Assembly: GCA_003660235.1 (NCBI GenBank)
Contig: QGON01000046.1
Location: 1-53,689 of the forward strand
Direction: 5' to 3'
Source: a bacterium endosymbiont of Escarpia laminata
GTDB lineage: Bacteria; Pseudomonadota; Gammaproteobacteria; Chromatiales; Chromatiaceae
Length of the DNA: 53,689 nucleotides
Of the stretch, positions 17,365 to 25,888 are shown piece by piece. The first letter of the stretch is position 1. The number at the start of each line of letters is the position of its first letter. The notes beneath the pieces were generated by a model that searched no databases, was not told the origin of the DNA, and worked only from the letters and a program-made list of their open reading frames with translations. Position numbers and translations under genes: made by a program.

Positions 17365-17387
17365 CGGACATTTCAAGGAGAACTCTC

Positions 17388-18787
17388 TTGGACAATGAAG
17401 AGAAAAACACAGGGAACATGCTGGATCGCCGGGAGTGGGGGTTTTCCCGTTTCAGCATTAAACAGCGACTGTTCGCCGGAGCAGTATTGATAGGACTGAT
17501 CTTCTTTCTGGGCCTGGCCAGTGCGGCCCACTCCCAACATGAGATCGAAGCGAGCCTGCATGCCGTTGCCTCACTGACACTGTCGCCTCAGATGGAAGCG
17601 GTAGTCGCCGAGGCATTGACCCAATTAAGCAGAGGCGCACAACGTCTCTACCTGATCGGCGGCGCAGGATTCCTGCTGCTTCTACTATTGACCATGAGTG
17701 GATTCTATTCCTCACCCACCCGCTTGGGCGATGCGTGAAAGCCATGCAGGAGTTTGCGAATAACGGAGATCTCAGCTGCCGCATGCCGGTGCGGGGAAAG
17801 AATGAATTCACCGAACTCGCTGATGCCTTCAACAATTTCGTAGAAAGGATGAGCCAGATTGTGGATCTGGTGAATGCCTCCTCGGGTACTCTGGTGACAG
17901 AATCACAACGGCTCACCGATGTTACCAGCCTGAACAGGGAGCGTGCAGGTACCCAGAGTGAGCGGGTTCAGGAGGTGACGGTCGCTGTACAGGCTATGAA
18001 TGAAACTCTCTCCAGGATCGAGACCCTGACCTCCGATGCGGCCACCAAAGCAAAGATGGTGCGCGACGAGGCGGATCGCGGCAGCCGGATTGTGGAAAAT
18101 GCTGTCGGGGCGATCAACGAAGTCGCGGCCCAGGTCGACAGCGCAAACCGGGCGATCGGTGAACTGAAAGCGGCGAGTGAACACATCGGCAACATCGTCG
18201 TGCTGATTGGCGGCATCACCGACCAGACCAATCTATTGGCCTTGAACGCCGCCATCGAAGCGGCCCGGGCAGGAGAGCACGGTCGTGGTTTTGCCGTGGT
18301 GGCCAACGAGGTACGCGCGCTCTCGCACGAAGTGGCAGAGCAGAATGCCCGCATCGGCCAACAGATCAAAGAATTGCAGTCGGCCACCAACAAAGGGGTG
18401 GACATTATCAGCAGCGCATTCGAGAAGGCCCACAACAGCGTGGATGTGGCTGCGCAGGCCGGTACCGCCCTGATTGCCATTACCGAAGCCGCAGAGGAGA
18501 TATCCGGCATGAACGCGCACATTGCCGATGCCATGGCCGGTAATCGCAAACAGACACGGCGTGTCGATGACAATCTGGATCGGATCGTCGCTCTGTCCAC
18601 CGAGACGATGGAGATCGCCGACGAGACATCAGCCTTGGGTAACGAGTTCAAGGTACTGGCCCAGCAACTGGGCAGTCTGGTAACCCAGTTTCTGGGTGGT
18701 GAGCGCCAATCGCCGGTTAGCGAAGTGGAACAGCGATCAAATAAGGGAGCTGTGACTGTCTCCGGCAACGGCGCTGAGCTGTTTTGA
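17388..18787 (+). pseudogene. Methyl-accepting chemotaxis protein, frameshifted
   Basis: TTG 17388 follows AAGGAG at 7 bases. The first frame (116 codons) holds TM1 (LFAGAVLIGLIFFLGLASA), a periplasmic part of about 60 residues and TM2 ([19 protein letters not shown]), and stops at 17736-17738. The second frame continues the protein: [20 protein letters not shown] is HAMP-like, followed by a long coiled coil and the signalling tip ([35 protein letters not shown]). A one-base deletion near 17706-17710 (TATTCCTC for TATTTCCTC) would explain the shift. A GTG at 17735 overlaps the stop (GTGA), so a soluble C-terminal fragment could still be made. With so small a sensor loop, the original ligand range was probably narrow. 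Confidence 0.8.
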
Positions 18788-18867
18788 CTGCACGCACGCA
18801 GGGGCAGTCAACGGAATTAAACCCAAAAGGTAACTATTCAGCTTGGTTCTGAAAATGTGCTTTTTTG

Positions 18868-19020
18868 TAGGTTGGGTTAGATGCGCATTGCGCCAGATTT
18901 TTGTTTTACCTCCAAGCTTCGTGCGCATCGTAACCCGACAAACCGCTGTTGGGTTACGTCGCGCACAAAATGCAGTACCGTATTCCAGTCTTGTGCTGTC
19001 GCGCGACTAATCCAACCTAT
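18868..19020. repeat. 153-bp intergenic inverted-repeat element (TAGGTTGGGTTAG type)
   Basis: TAGGTTGGGTTAG (18868-18880) is matched by CTAATCCAACCTA near 19007-19019. The interior holds a second dyad: GTAACCCGACA pairs, with one mismatch, with TGTTGGGTTAC, and there are several GCGCA motifs. I recall this GTAGGTTGGGTTAG...CTAACCCAACCTAC family as a common noncoding repeat in gammaproteobacteria. It lies between the convergent chemoreceptor and polB genes and may also terminate transcription. Confidence 0.75.
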
Positions 19021-19053
19021 GTTGAATTTTGCTAAATAGTTACCCCAAAAGAT

Positions 19054-21366
19054 TCAAAACAGGTCCATCTGGTTGGTGGTGATACGTTCGAAACTCCCGC
19101 CGACAAAATGGAGGATGCCATCCGCCACCGGGGCCAACTGCCGATCGATGTAGTGTTGATAATCAATGGGACTCCGCAGATCAGCAAGCGGCTCGGGGCC
19201 CCTGAGGGTGATCAGATAGCTGATCCAGCGCCCCGTCCGCTCCAGCTTGCGGGCCGCCTGGATGTGAGGCGGCACATTGCGCTGGTAACTCTCCAGAGGA
19301 TTGCGGATGCGCTTACGATAGACCAGCTGTTCATCAAGTGCGCCCGATTTGAGGCTTGCGACCGTCTCCCGGATATAATGGTCCCAGGGTTCATTGAAAA
19401 AGACCCGCCGGTAAAGTTCCCGCTGAAAGACCTGAGCCAGCGGAGTCCAATCACTACGTACACTTTCCAACCCCTTGAACACCAGTTCATACTCTCCCGC
19501 CCCATTGCGCACGTAACCCGCGTAGCGTTTTTTGCTACCCGTTTCCGCCCCCCTAAGGGTAGGCATGACAAAGCGGATGAAGTGGGTCTCAAACTCGATC
19601 TCCAGGGCCGATTCCAGACGGAATTCAGTCTGCAGTTTGTCACTCCACCACAGGTTGAGGGTGGTCGCGAGTTGCCGGCCGATACGCTTTGACGCCGCTT
19701 CGTCGTGATCCTGCCCAAGCAACACGAAGACCGAGTCGGTATCCCCATAGATAACACGATAACCCTGCTGTTCGATGTAGTCCCGGCTGGTAGTGATGAT
19801 CTCATGCCCCCGACGGGTAATGCTGCTGGCCAGCCGGGCATCATGGAAACGGCAACCGCTGGAACCCAGCACCCCGTAGAAGGAGTTCATGATGATCTTG
19901 ATCGCCTGGGAGAGTGACCGGTCTCCCGACCGTTTAGCCTTATCACGCTGTTGCCAAAGTTCGGTGATGATGTCCGGCAGAATCGACGCTTTCCGGGAAA
20001 AAACGGCACCCAGAAAACCCGGCACCGGGTCATCTCCCGGGCGGACCAGACCGAGCGGGTCTATGAGGAAGGTACGGATGATGCTGGGATAGAGACTCTT
20101 GAAATCGAGCACCAGCACATTTTCATAGAGCCCCGGCTGGGAGTCCATCACATAACCGCCGGGACTGGAAACTCCGTCTGTGTTGGCGCCGATATCCGGG
20201 GCCACGACACCCGCCCGGTGGAGTCTGGGCAGATAGAGGTTGTCGAAGGCGGCTACCGATCCACCTTGGCGCCCCAGTGAAAGCCCCGTCATCACCGATC
20301 GCTGAACCACGAAATTGAGCAGATCGGTCTTTTCAAAGATCGCCTCCACCAGTCGACAATCTTCCAGGTTATATGCCGCCAGTGCAGGTTTATCCTCCCG
20401 GAAGAGCCGAAGAATCTCCTCAACCTTGCCCACACTCCCTTCGATCAGCTTCTTGCGGCCCAACAGTTTGTGCGCCACAGAACCCAAGGCAAAACTGTCG
20501 AAACGCCAGAAGGCCGCCTTCAGATTATCGATGCCATCCAGCACCACCCTGCCGGGAATGCTGGCGATCCTGACCTGTCCTGTCTGCTGGGGCTGCAGAA
20601 TAGCCGCCTGCTCATCCCCGCGCCCCATGTCGAACCGTAAACGATGGTGACGACAACGCAACTCGATGGTATTCAGGTCAAAGTTGATGACATTCCAACC
20701 CAGGATAAGATCCGGATCCCACTCCCGCAGCCGCGCAAAAAAGCCGATGAGCAGATCACGCTCGCCTGGAAACCATTCGACAGGCAGATCGGTGGTCCAG
20801 TCCGCTCCATCTCCCTGCATCAAAATGGCCTCACGACCCCGGCAACTCAAGGCGATGGAGAGTATTTCGCCGCTGAATGCATTGGTCTCGATATCGAGAC
20901 TGACATAACTGAGTTCCGGGGTGATCGTCGCTGGGCGAAGCCGTGGGTTGAGCAACTCCCGGTAACCCGCCTTTTGGACTGGGTGACCCAGCACCTCCAT
21001 CGGAGCGGTGATAAAACGCTCCATCAAATAGCGGTCATGGGGTTTTATGTCCGATTCGTAGAGAGGAATGGCATCGGCAGCGGCCCGTTCACGAAACTGC
21101 TGCAGTGATTTCTGAGCAGAAAAGTAGAGTCCATCGACAGCCCTGTCATCCAGCCCGTGCAGATCCAAAGGCTTGCGTTCAGGACGGCGTCCCGGCAGGT
21201 AATCCGGCCCCAGCTGGATTTCGGATGGAATGAAACAGACGGCGCGCTGCCCCGGATAGACACAGCGCAGTGGCCCTTCCCGGGTGTGAACCCAAAAGAC
21301 GAGATCGATCCCGTTAGGCCGGTCTCTCCAGTGACGGGTTAGCAAAAATCCAGTGGCTGCCGGCAT
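19054..21366 (-). CDS. polB: DNA polymerase II (family B)
   Basis: This 770-residue family B polymerase acts in lesion bypass and replication restart, with 3'-5' proofreading. Exonuclease motifs: YVSLDIETNAFSGEILSIAL (Exo I), ILGWNVINFDLNTIELR (Exo II) and YNLEDCRLVEAI (Exo III). Polymerase motifs: LDFKSLYPSIIRTF (A), IIMNSFYGVLGSSGCRF (B) and VIYGDTDSVFVLLG (C), with both catalytic aspartates present. The last residues, QMDLF, form a canonical beta-clamp-binding motif. Length agrees with E. coli PolB (783). ATG 21366 is the only good start. It is divergent from the lipoprotein gene at 21476. In E. coli polB is SOS-controlled; I did not find a clear LexA box here. Confidence 0.97.
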   Translation of the reverse strand: MPAATGFLLTRHWRDRPNGIDLVFWVHTREGPLRCVYPGQRAVCFIPSEIQLGPDYLPGRRPERKPLDLHGLDDRAVDGLYFSAQKSLQQFRERAAADAIPLYESDIKPHDRYLMERFITAPMEVLGHPVQKAGYRELLNPRLRPATITPELSYVSLDIETNAFSGEILSIALSCRGREAILMQGDGADWTTDLPVEWFPGERDLLIGFFARLREWDPDLILGWNVINFDLNTIELRCRHHRLRFDMGRGDEQAAILQPQQTGQVRIASIPGRVVLDGIDNLKAAFWRFDSFALGSVAHKLLGRKKLIEGSVGKVEEILRLFREDKPALAAYNLEDCRLVEAIFEKTDLLNFVVQRSVMTGLSLGRQGGSVAAFDNLYLPRLHRAGVVAPDIGANTDGVSSPGGYVMDSQPGLYENVLVLDFKSLYPSIIRTFLIDPLGLVRPGDDPVPGFLGAVFSRKASILPDIITELWQQRDKAKRSGDRSLSQAIKIIMNSFYGVLGSSGCRFHDARLASSITRRGHEIITTSRDYIEQQGYRVIYGDTDSVFVLLGQDHDEAASKRIGRQLATTLNLWWSDKLQTEFRLESALEIEFETHFIRFVMPTLRGAETGSKKRYAGYVRNGAGEYELVFKGLESVRSDWTPLAQVFQRELYRRVFFNEPWDHYIRETVASLKSGALDEQLVYRKRIRNPLESYQRNVPPHIQAARKLERTGRWISYLITLRGPEPLADLRSPIDYQHYIDRQLAPVADGILHFVGGSFERITTNQMDLF

Positions 21367-21475
21367 CGATCAGTTCTTTTCCTGGACATCCGTAACGATT
21401 AAACCCAAAGAGATTGAAAATCTGACCGACAAAAAACTACACCGCAGCCGACAGAAAGGGTAGTTTAGTATCACT

Positions 21476-21976
21476 ATGCCCAATATTACCCCAAACACCC
21501 AATCCCTCAGGCGTAAGAACAGCGTGTTCCCGTTCTTGTCTCTGATACTCAGCCTCACCCTCATCGGCTGCAGTGTCAGCGAATCACCAGACACCATAAC
21601 GATTGCAGAAGAACCAGCAGGCACTTTGACCGAATCAGAGATGGATCAGGACTACTTGCAAAGCATTCGTCAGCAGACAGCTGAGGCTGCCAATCACCGC
21701 TTGCAGCAAGCCTACGAGCGCAACAACATCCCCCAGCAGCAGCGCAACGGGCGAGCCCGGGTGAGTGGCCAATACATTAGACTACACTCGAGAAAACTGG
21801 CTCTGCTTGATCTCAGCTATACAACAGGGCCTGTACGGGTTACCCGAATCACGGGACTCAAGGCGCCATTCATTGTCTCGATCAGTTGTGTTTCAGCAAG
21901 CGGAAAAGCTTTCGACATCGGCGATATCGAAAACAAATGCGGCCAGACCGTCGAACAGATCTTTGGAATGGACTGA
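21476..21976 (+). CDS. Hypothetical lipoprotein
   Basis: This 166-residue protein has a signal peptide and lipobox (LSLTLIGCS, lipidation predicted at Cys32 or so), then an acidic Thr/Ser/Glu-rich linker and a glutamine-rich helical part. The C-terminal domain of about 80 residues (GQYIRLHSRKLALLDLSYTT, VSISCVSASGKAFDIGDIEN) has two cysteines that may pair. No family is recognised. Outer-membrane anchoring is inferred from the lack of Asp after the lipidated Cys. It is divergent from polB with about 110 bases between starts, and stands alone before the minus-strand ycbK-like gene. Confidence 0.75.
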   Translation: MPNITPNTQSLRRKNSVFPFLSLILSLTLIGCSVSESPDTITIAEEPAGTLTESEMDQDYLQSIRQQTAEAANHRLQQAYERNNIPQQQRNGRARVSGQYIRLHSRKLALLDLSYTTGPVRVTRITGLKAPFIVSISCVSASGKAFDIGDIENKCGQTVEQIFGMD

Positions 21977-22046
21977 TGCCCAATCAAAAACAGATAGGAG
22001 TTAAATTGCAGGGAGCGAGGGAATTAATCCCATAGAGATTAACGCC

Positions 22047-22625
22047 CTACCAAAATCGGACGCGGCCGGTATCCAGATGGACAAAATCTGATTTGGGATA
22101 GTAACCGACACCACCGCCCTTCAGCGCCAGTGCCGCCTTGCGAAGATGGTGAAGCTCAGTCCCGGGCAGGCGTACGTCGATCGCCTTGCCCTGCATGTGC
22201 AAGCTGCGCTTGGCCACGCCACTCTTCCCACTCTTGCCCCGCAGCATCGCGTTGGTATGGGGGGAACGGTAACCTGAAATGATGCGGAAGGATCGGTTGG
22301 AGCCGAGTCCTGTTTTCAGCGTATGCAGCAGATCCAGCAGATCCCGGTCGATTGACAGGGCGTCCCCGGTACGGTGATCTCTAAGCAGATGACTGATCTC
22401 CTGAAGCCCGCCATCCAGATACTCTCCATTGGCCCAGTAGGTGGCCGTCAGCCGTTCCCCGGTATGCAGATGGCGAAAAGCCAGGCTCCGTGTTTCACTA
22501 CGGGCGGCAGCTGCGACCCAGGATGGCGCGATCAAACCACTGGCCATTACGGCGCAACCACTCAGAAAGCGGCGACGGCTGATGGTGTCTTGAAAATCGG
22601 CAGAGTTTCTGTTCTGTAACTTCAT
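22047..22625 (-). CDS. ycbK: YcbK-like peptidase (DUF882/M15 family), Tat-exported
   Basis: This 192-residue protein has a twin-arginine signal (TISRRRFLSGCAVMASGLIA) and a DUF882/peptidase M15-like domain. The likely zinc and active-site segments are FRIISGYRSPHTNAMLRG, KRSLHMQGKAIDVRLPG and FVHLDTGRVRFW, with the H...D...H pattern of M15 D,D-/L,D-carboxypeptidases. In E. coli, ycbK lies directly after ycbB (ldtD). Here ldtD is on the same strand but 3.3 kb away, with two opposite-strand genes between. Peptidoglycan trimming in the periplasm is the likely role; the exact bond cut is not shown. Confidence 0.9.
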   Translation of the reverse strand: MKLQNRNSADFQDTISRRRFLSGCAVMASGLIAPSWVAAAARSETRSLAFRHLHTGERLTATYWANGEYLDGGLQEISHLLRDHRTGDALSIDRDLLDLLHTLKTGLGSNRSFRIISGYRSPHTNAMLRGKSGKSGVAKRSLHMQGKAIDVRLPGTELHHLRKAALALKGGGVGYYPKSDFVHLDTGRVRFW

Positions 22626-22976
22626 GAGTCCTCAATCTTCATCCAGCAGGTTGTTTCTACTGGCTATTTTCGGCCATCCGGCAGATAAATTGAGGGCAAG
22701 GTTAACAGAATATGAGGAAGAAATGCCAAACCTGTGACCAAATTCACGGGATTGGGCGGCAATTCGGCCAGTTTTCAGCCCCCTCTCCCTCAGTGAGAGG
22801 GCTGGGGTGAGGGGTTTACGGGAACGCGAAATATCTTATCTATGGCGACCTGATCGCTGTTTATTGACCCCACATCTCGAATAATTGGATAACGATTGAT
22901 CTGAATCATAAGTGTCAGCCGAATAGCAAATCAGCCATCACGAAGTTAACTAGTATTGGAGTAGAGGAGGCGGCAG
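22626..22976. other. Gap between ycbK and the PKD gene pair
   Basis: This 351-bp gap is divergent and should hold promoters for both directions. It contains one repeat-like hairpin (22781-22801) in a pyrimidine/purine-rich context, and GAGGAGG directly before the gene at 22977. Otherwise nothing is recognised. Confidence 0.5.
22781..22801. repeat. Small hairpin, CCCTCTC...GAGAGGG
   Basis: CCCTCTC (22781-22787) pairs with GAGAGGG (22795-22801) around seven bases, followed by CTGGGGTGAGGGG. This is the common CCCTCTCCCTCAGxGAGAGGGxTGGGG intergenic repeat of proteobacteria. It may act as a terminator for nearby transcripts. Confidence 0.55.
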
Positions 22977-23474
22977 ATGGCTGCTTTTGGACGTTCGGCT
23001 CGGATTTTATCGGCGATGGTTCTAGGGCTGTTGTTGTTGGGTGGGCTTGTATATCTGCTTTGCCGCAACAGCTCTTCAGTCTATTTCCTGGCAAGCATCT
23101 TTCCTGAAGCGGCAGGTTACTCCATGCCGGCTGCAACTGTTTGTAGCTCGGTTCCCTCCTTCATCCATATCTATGCATTTATTTTACTCACAGCCATCGT
23201 GCTTAATCCTTCCAGGGCTGGACTGATCCTGATCTGTCTTGGCTGGATAGCCATAGAACTCTTTTTTGAATTCGGTCAGCACCCATTTTTCGCACAATAC
23301 CTGACTGAAAAGATACCCGCGTGGTTTGAAGACTTTCCTTTCCTCGAAGTCGCGGACACCTATTTTATAACCGGTACATTCGATCCGCTGGATGTGCTCT
23401 TTCTTCTCTTTGGCACCATTGCTGCGTTACTAACGATAGATAAGGTCCGACGGTGGGAGGTGGATCATGTTTAA
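22977..23474 (+). CDS. Four-helix membrane protein, VanZ-like topology
   Basis: This 165-residue inner-membrane protein has helices near 10-30, 60-77, 79-95 and 138-155. The pattern IELFFEFGQHPFF ... GTFDPLDVLFLLFGTIAALL is reminiscent of VanZ-like proteins (acid-x-x-Q, then Arg/Asp, then D..x..G), but the match is weak and I do not claim the family. ATG 22977 follows GAGGAGGCGGCAG. The end overlaps the start of the PKD-repeat gene by eight bases, so the two are coupled and probably work together, for instance as membrane partner and surface protein. Confidence 0.75.
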   Translation: MAAFGRSARILSAMVLGLLLLGGLVYLLCRNSSSVYFLASIFPEAAGYSMPAATVCSSVPSFIHIYAFILLTAIVLNPSRAGLILICLGWIAIELFFEFGQHPFFAQYLTEKIPAWFEDFPFLEVADTYFITGTFDPLDVLFLLFGTIAALLTIDKVRRWEVDHV

Positions 23475-25854
23475 AAGCAATATAGGCTTACAGGCCTGGA
23501 GAGTGTTTTCACTCATTCTGGTGGTCACCTTTGGTATCTTGTCGATACTCGGCTCGAGCAAGGGCAGCGGCCATCTGTGGGGTATTGGTGATCCATACGG
23601 CATTGCGGATGCGGGGCCTGATCAGCACGTCGAGTATTGGTCAACCGTCTATCTTGATGGCAGTGGCAGTAATACCCCCCTTGGGACAGATCCAAGCGAT
23701 TATAGCGTGGTCTATGGTTGGGAAATGCTAGAAACACCGGTAGATGCTCAATTCTGGCTCAGTGCTACAAATGTTATCAATCCAACATTTCGTACCTATT
23801 ACCCAGGTGAATATGTTATTCAGCTAACGGTCTGGTATGACGACCATATAGGGTCGGATACTGTCAAAATTACTGCTTATAAGGAGGCGGATGAGGTTCG
23901 TCCGGTTGCCAAGGCGGGTGCAGATATTGTTGCAAAACATGGTGCCTTGGTTGAGTTGAATGGCAGTGATAGTTTCCATGACCGTATTAATATGCCGCTC
24001 ACCTATAGTTGGTTCATGACGGAGCAACCATTGGATAGCACATCAGCGCTCTCTTCAAGCGAGGTGGTCAATCCCTCTTTTATTGCTGAATTCAATGGGA
24101 ATGACAGGCTGGGAATTAGGAGCCACCATGAGGTTCGTCTGCATGTAATTGAAGAGAATGAGTGGGTAAGCACCCCTGATCATATCAATATCTATGTCTA
24201 TCCTTCAGAAGGATATGTCCATCCCACATCGATTGCTGGACCTGATCAAAGTGTCGATACAGGCACGCAGGTGACCCTCGACGGCAGTGAAAGTTTTGAT
24301 GTGGATAGCAGGCCTCTGACCTATGAATGGCAGTTCTATTCAAGGCCACTGAGCAGTCATGCTGCGCTCTCAAACGCCAATACCCCGACACCCTCTTTTA
24401 CCCCTGATGTAGATGGTGTCTATGTGCTCTTTCTGTCGGTTGATAATGGTGAATATAACAGCAGCAGTGATCTGATCGGCGCTGATAATAAAAGTCTTTA
24501 TGACCGGCAATATCAGGATCGGGTAAAGGTGACTGCAACATCAGGCTCGCCTGAATCCGTCTCCCTCCTTGGACCGGATCAGCGGATCTTCTATGCTGGG
24601 GCGGATAACCTGATACTGGATGCCAGTCGCTCCACCCCGGTCGATGGAGCAACCTGGTATAGCTGGTGGCTGATCAACAAACCGGCCACCAGTAACGCCA
24701 CTGTCGTGACTTCTGATCAATATGATCCGAATGGCGGCCAGCTGAATTATGATATGGAGGGGGATTATGTTGTGAGAGTGACTGCAAAAGGCATCGATTA
24801 CGATACGATAGTCTATAAGGTCACTACAAATACCCCACCGATCGCGGATGCGGGTACCGATCAGAATGTCACGGCCAATTTCCCGGTCACATTGAACGGC
24901 AACGATAGCAGCGATGCTGATCTGGATCCTGTGGCCTATAGCTGGAGCCTGGTCTCCACGCCGGTAGACTGGACATCCTGGCCAGGCGCGTGGCCACTGC
25001 TTTCCGAAGGCAGAGAGGCCAGTCCGGCCTTTACCCCGACGGTGAATGGCAACTATCTTTTACGGCTGACCGTTAATGATAATCAGGCAAACAGCGAAGC
25101 CGACAGTGTAATAATCAGTGCCTCCGGATCGATGATCAATTCACCGCCGGTCGCCGATGCAGGCCCCGACCAGTCCAGTGCAGTAACAGGGGTACAGGTT
25201 ACCCTGGACGGCAGTGGCAGCAGTGATCCGGATACGGACCCAATCACCTTCCTCTGGCATTTTGAATCCGTGCCTCCGGGGAGCATGATGACCGATGCCT
25301 CACTGGCAACGCCAACCCTTGAGCAACCGGTTTTTACACCCGATATTGAGGGTGTCTACCAGCTCTCGCTTGTGGTAAATGACGGTCAACTCGACAGCAC
25401 TGCGGATACGGTAAATATCACCGCCGCAGATCCGGGAGGCGTTTGCAGCAATCCACTCACCCTGCAAACCGCCTTGCCTTATCTACCAGGACTTGGAGAG
25501 ATGCCATCGATTATCCAGATCGATGCCTCAGGGATAGATACGATCAGGCTTGTCTCCACAACTGATCCCAGTGCATTTTTGGACGTATCGGCACTGCAGG
25601 CATTCATTCCTGACCTGAATCAGATATCGGAAGCCAATTTTATTACGATGAATGGAAACTGGACGATATTCAGCAGGACGCATGACAATCCAGTGAGTGA
25701 CACCGTATCGCCGTCATTCATCCTGGAGCGGCAAAGCGATAATATCTTCTTTAAGATCGATGTGGCATTCACCGGTTCTGATGCGCTCGCCGAGGTGCAG
25801 ATCGATTCACTGACGGCTTGTCGTTGTGGTGCGGATGCGGGAGATTGCCCATAA
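23467..25854 (+). CDS. PKD-repeat surface protein (six modules)
   Basis: The 795-residue protein starts with a membrane segment (VFSLILVVTFGILSILGSS) that lacks a lipobox, so it is either an uncleaved anchor or a signal peptide. Six PKD/REJ-like modules of about 90-110 residues follow, each opening with a variant of (A)DAGPDQ: GIADAGPDQHVEY, AKAGADIVAKH, SIAGPDQSVDTG, LLGPDQRIFYAG, IADAGTDQNVTAN and VADAGPDQSSAV. They carry VTLDGSGSSDPDxD and YxLxLTVNDxxxxSxADxV strands. A unique C-terminal domain of about 140 residues ends in CRCGADAGDCP, with four cysteines. Such modules mediate carbohydrate or protein contacts; the ligand is unknown. Codon use is more AT-rich than the neighbours. Confidence 0.88.
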   Translation: MFKSNIGLQAWRVFSLILVVTFGILSILGSSKGSGHLWGIGDPYGIADAGPDQHVEYWSTVYLDGSGSNTPLGTDPSDYSVVYGWEMLETPVDAQFWLSATNVINPTFRTYYPGEYVIQLTVWYDDHIGSDTVKITAYKEADEVRPVAKAGADIVAKHGALVELNGSDSFHDRINMPLTYSWFMTEQPLDSTSALSSSEVVNPSFIAEFNGNDRLGIRSHHEVRLHVIEENEWVSTPDHINIYVYPSEGYVHPTSIAGPDQSVDTGTQVTLDGSESFDVDSRPLTYEWQFYSRPLSSHAALSNANTPTPSFTPDVDGVYVLFLSVDNGEYNSSSDLIGADNKSLYDRQYQDRVKVTATSGSPESVSLLGPDQRIFYAGADNLILDASRSTPVDGATWYSWWLINKPATSNATVVTSDQYDPNGGQLNYDMEGDYVVRVTAKGIDYDTIVYKVTTNTPPIADAGTDQNVTANFPVTLNGNDSSDADLDPVAYSWSLVSTPVDWTSWPGAWPLLSEGREASPAFTPTVNGNYLLRLTVNDNQANSEADSVIISASGSMINSPPVADAGPDQSSAVTGVQVTLDGSGSSDPDTDPITFLWHFESVPPGSMMTDASLATPTLEQPVFTPDIEGVYQLSLVVNDGQLDSTADTVNITAADPGGVCSNPLTLQTALPYLPGLGEMPSIIQIDASGIDTIRLVSTTDPSAFLDVSALQAFIPDLNQISEANFITMNGNWTIFSRTHDNPVSDTVSPSFILERQSDNIFFKIDVAFTGSDALAEVQIDSLTACRCGADAGDCP

Positions 25855-25888
25855 ATCCAGGCCTCCTGAGCGGGGTCGACACCCCGCT

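Larger units (their letters stand above)
16772..17387. other. 616-bp gap: MITE, EAL remnant and chemoreceptor leader
   Basis: This stretch holds a MITE at 16792-16970, then GC-rich sequence (16975-17240) with no supported gene, then a piece of an EAL domain (17242-17364). The Shine-Dalgarno AAGGAG (17375-17380) of the chemoreceptor follows. The middle part may be eroded coding sequence of the same lost c-di-GMP gene, but I could not align it. Confidence 0.5.
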
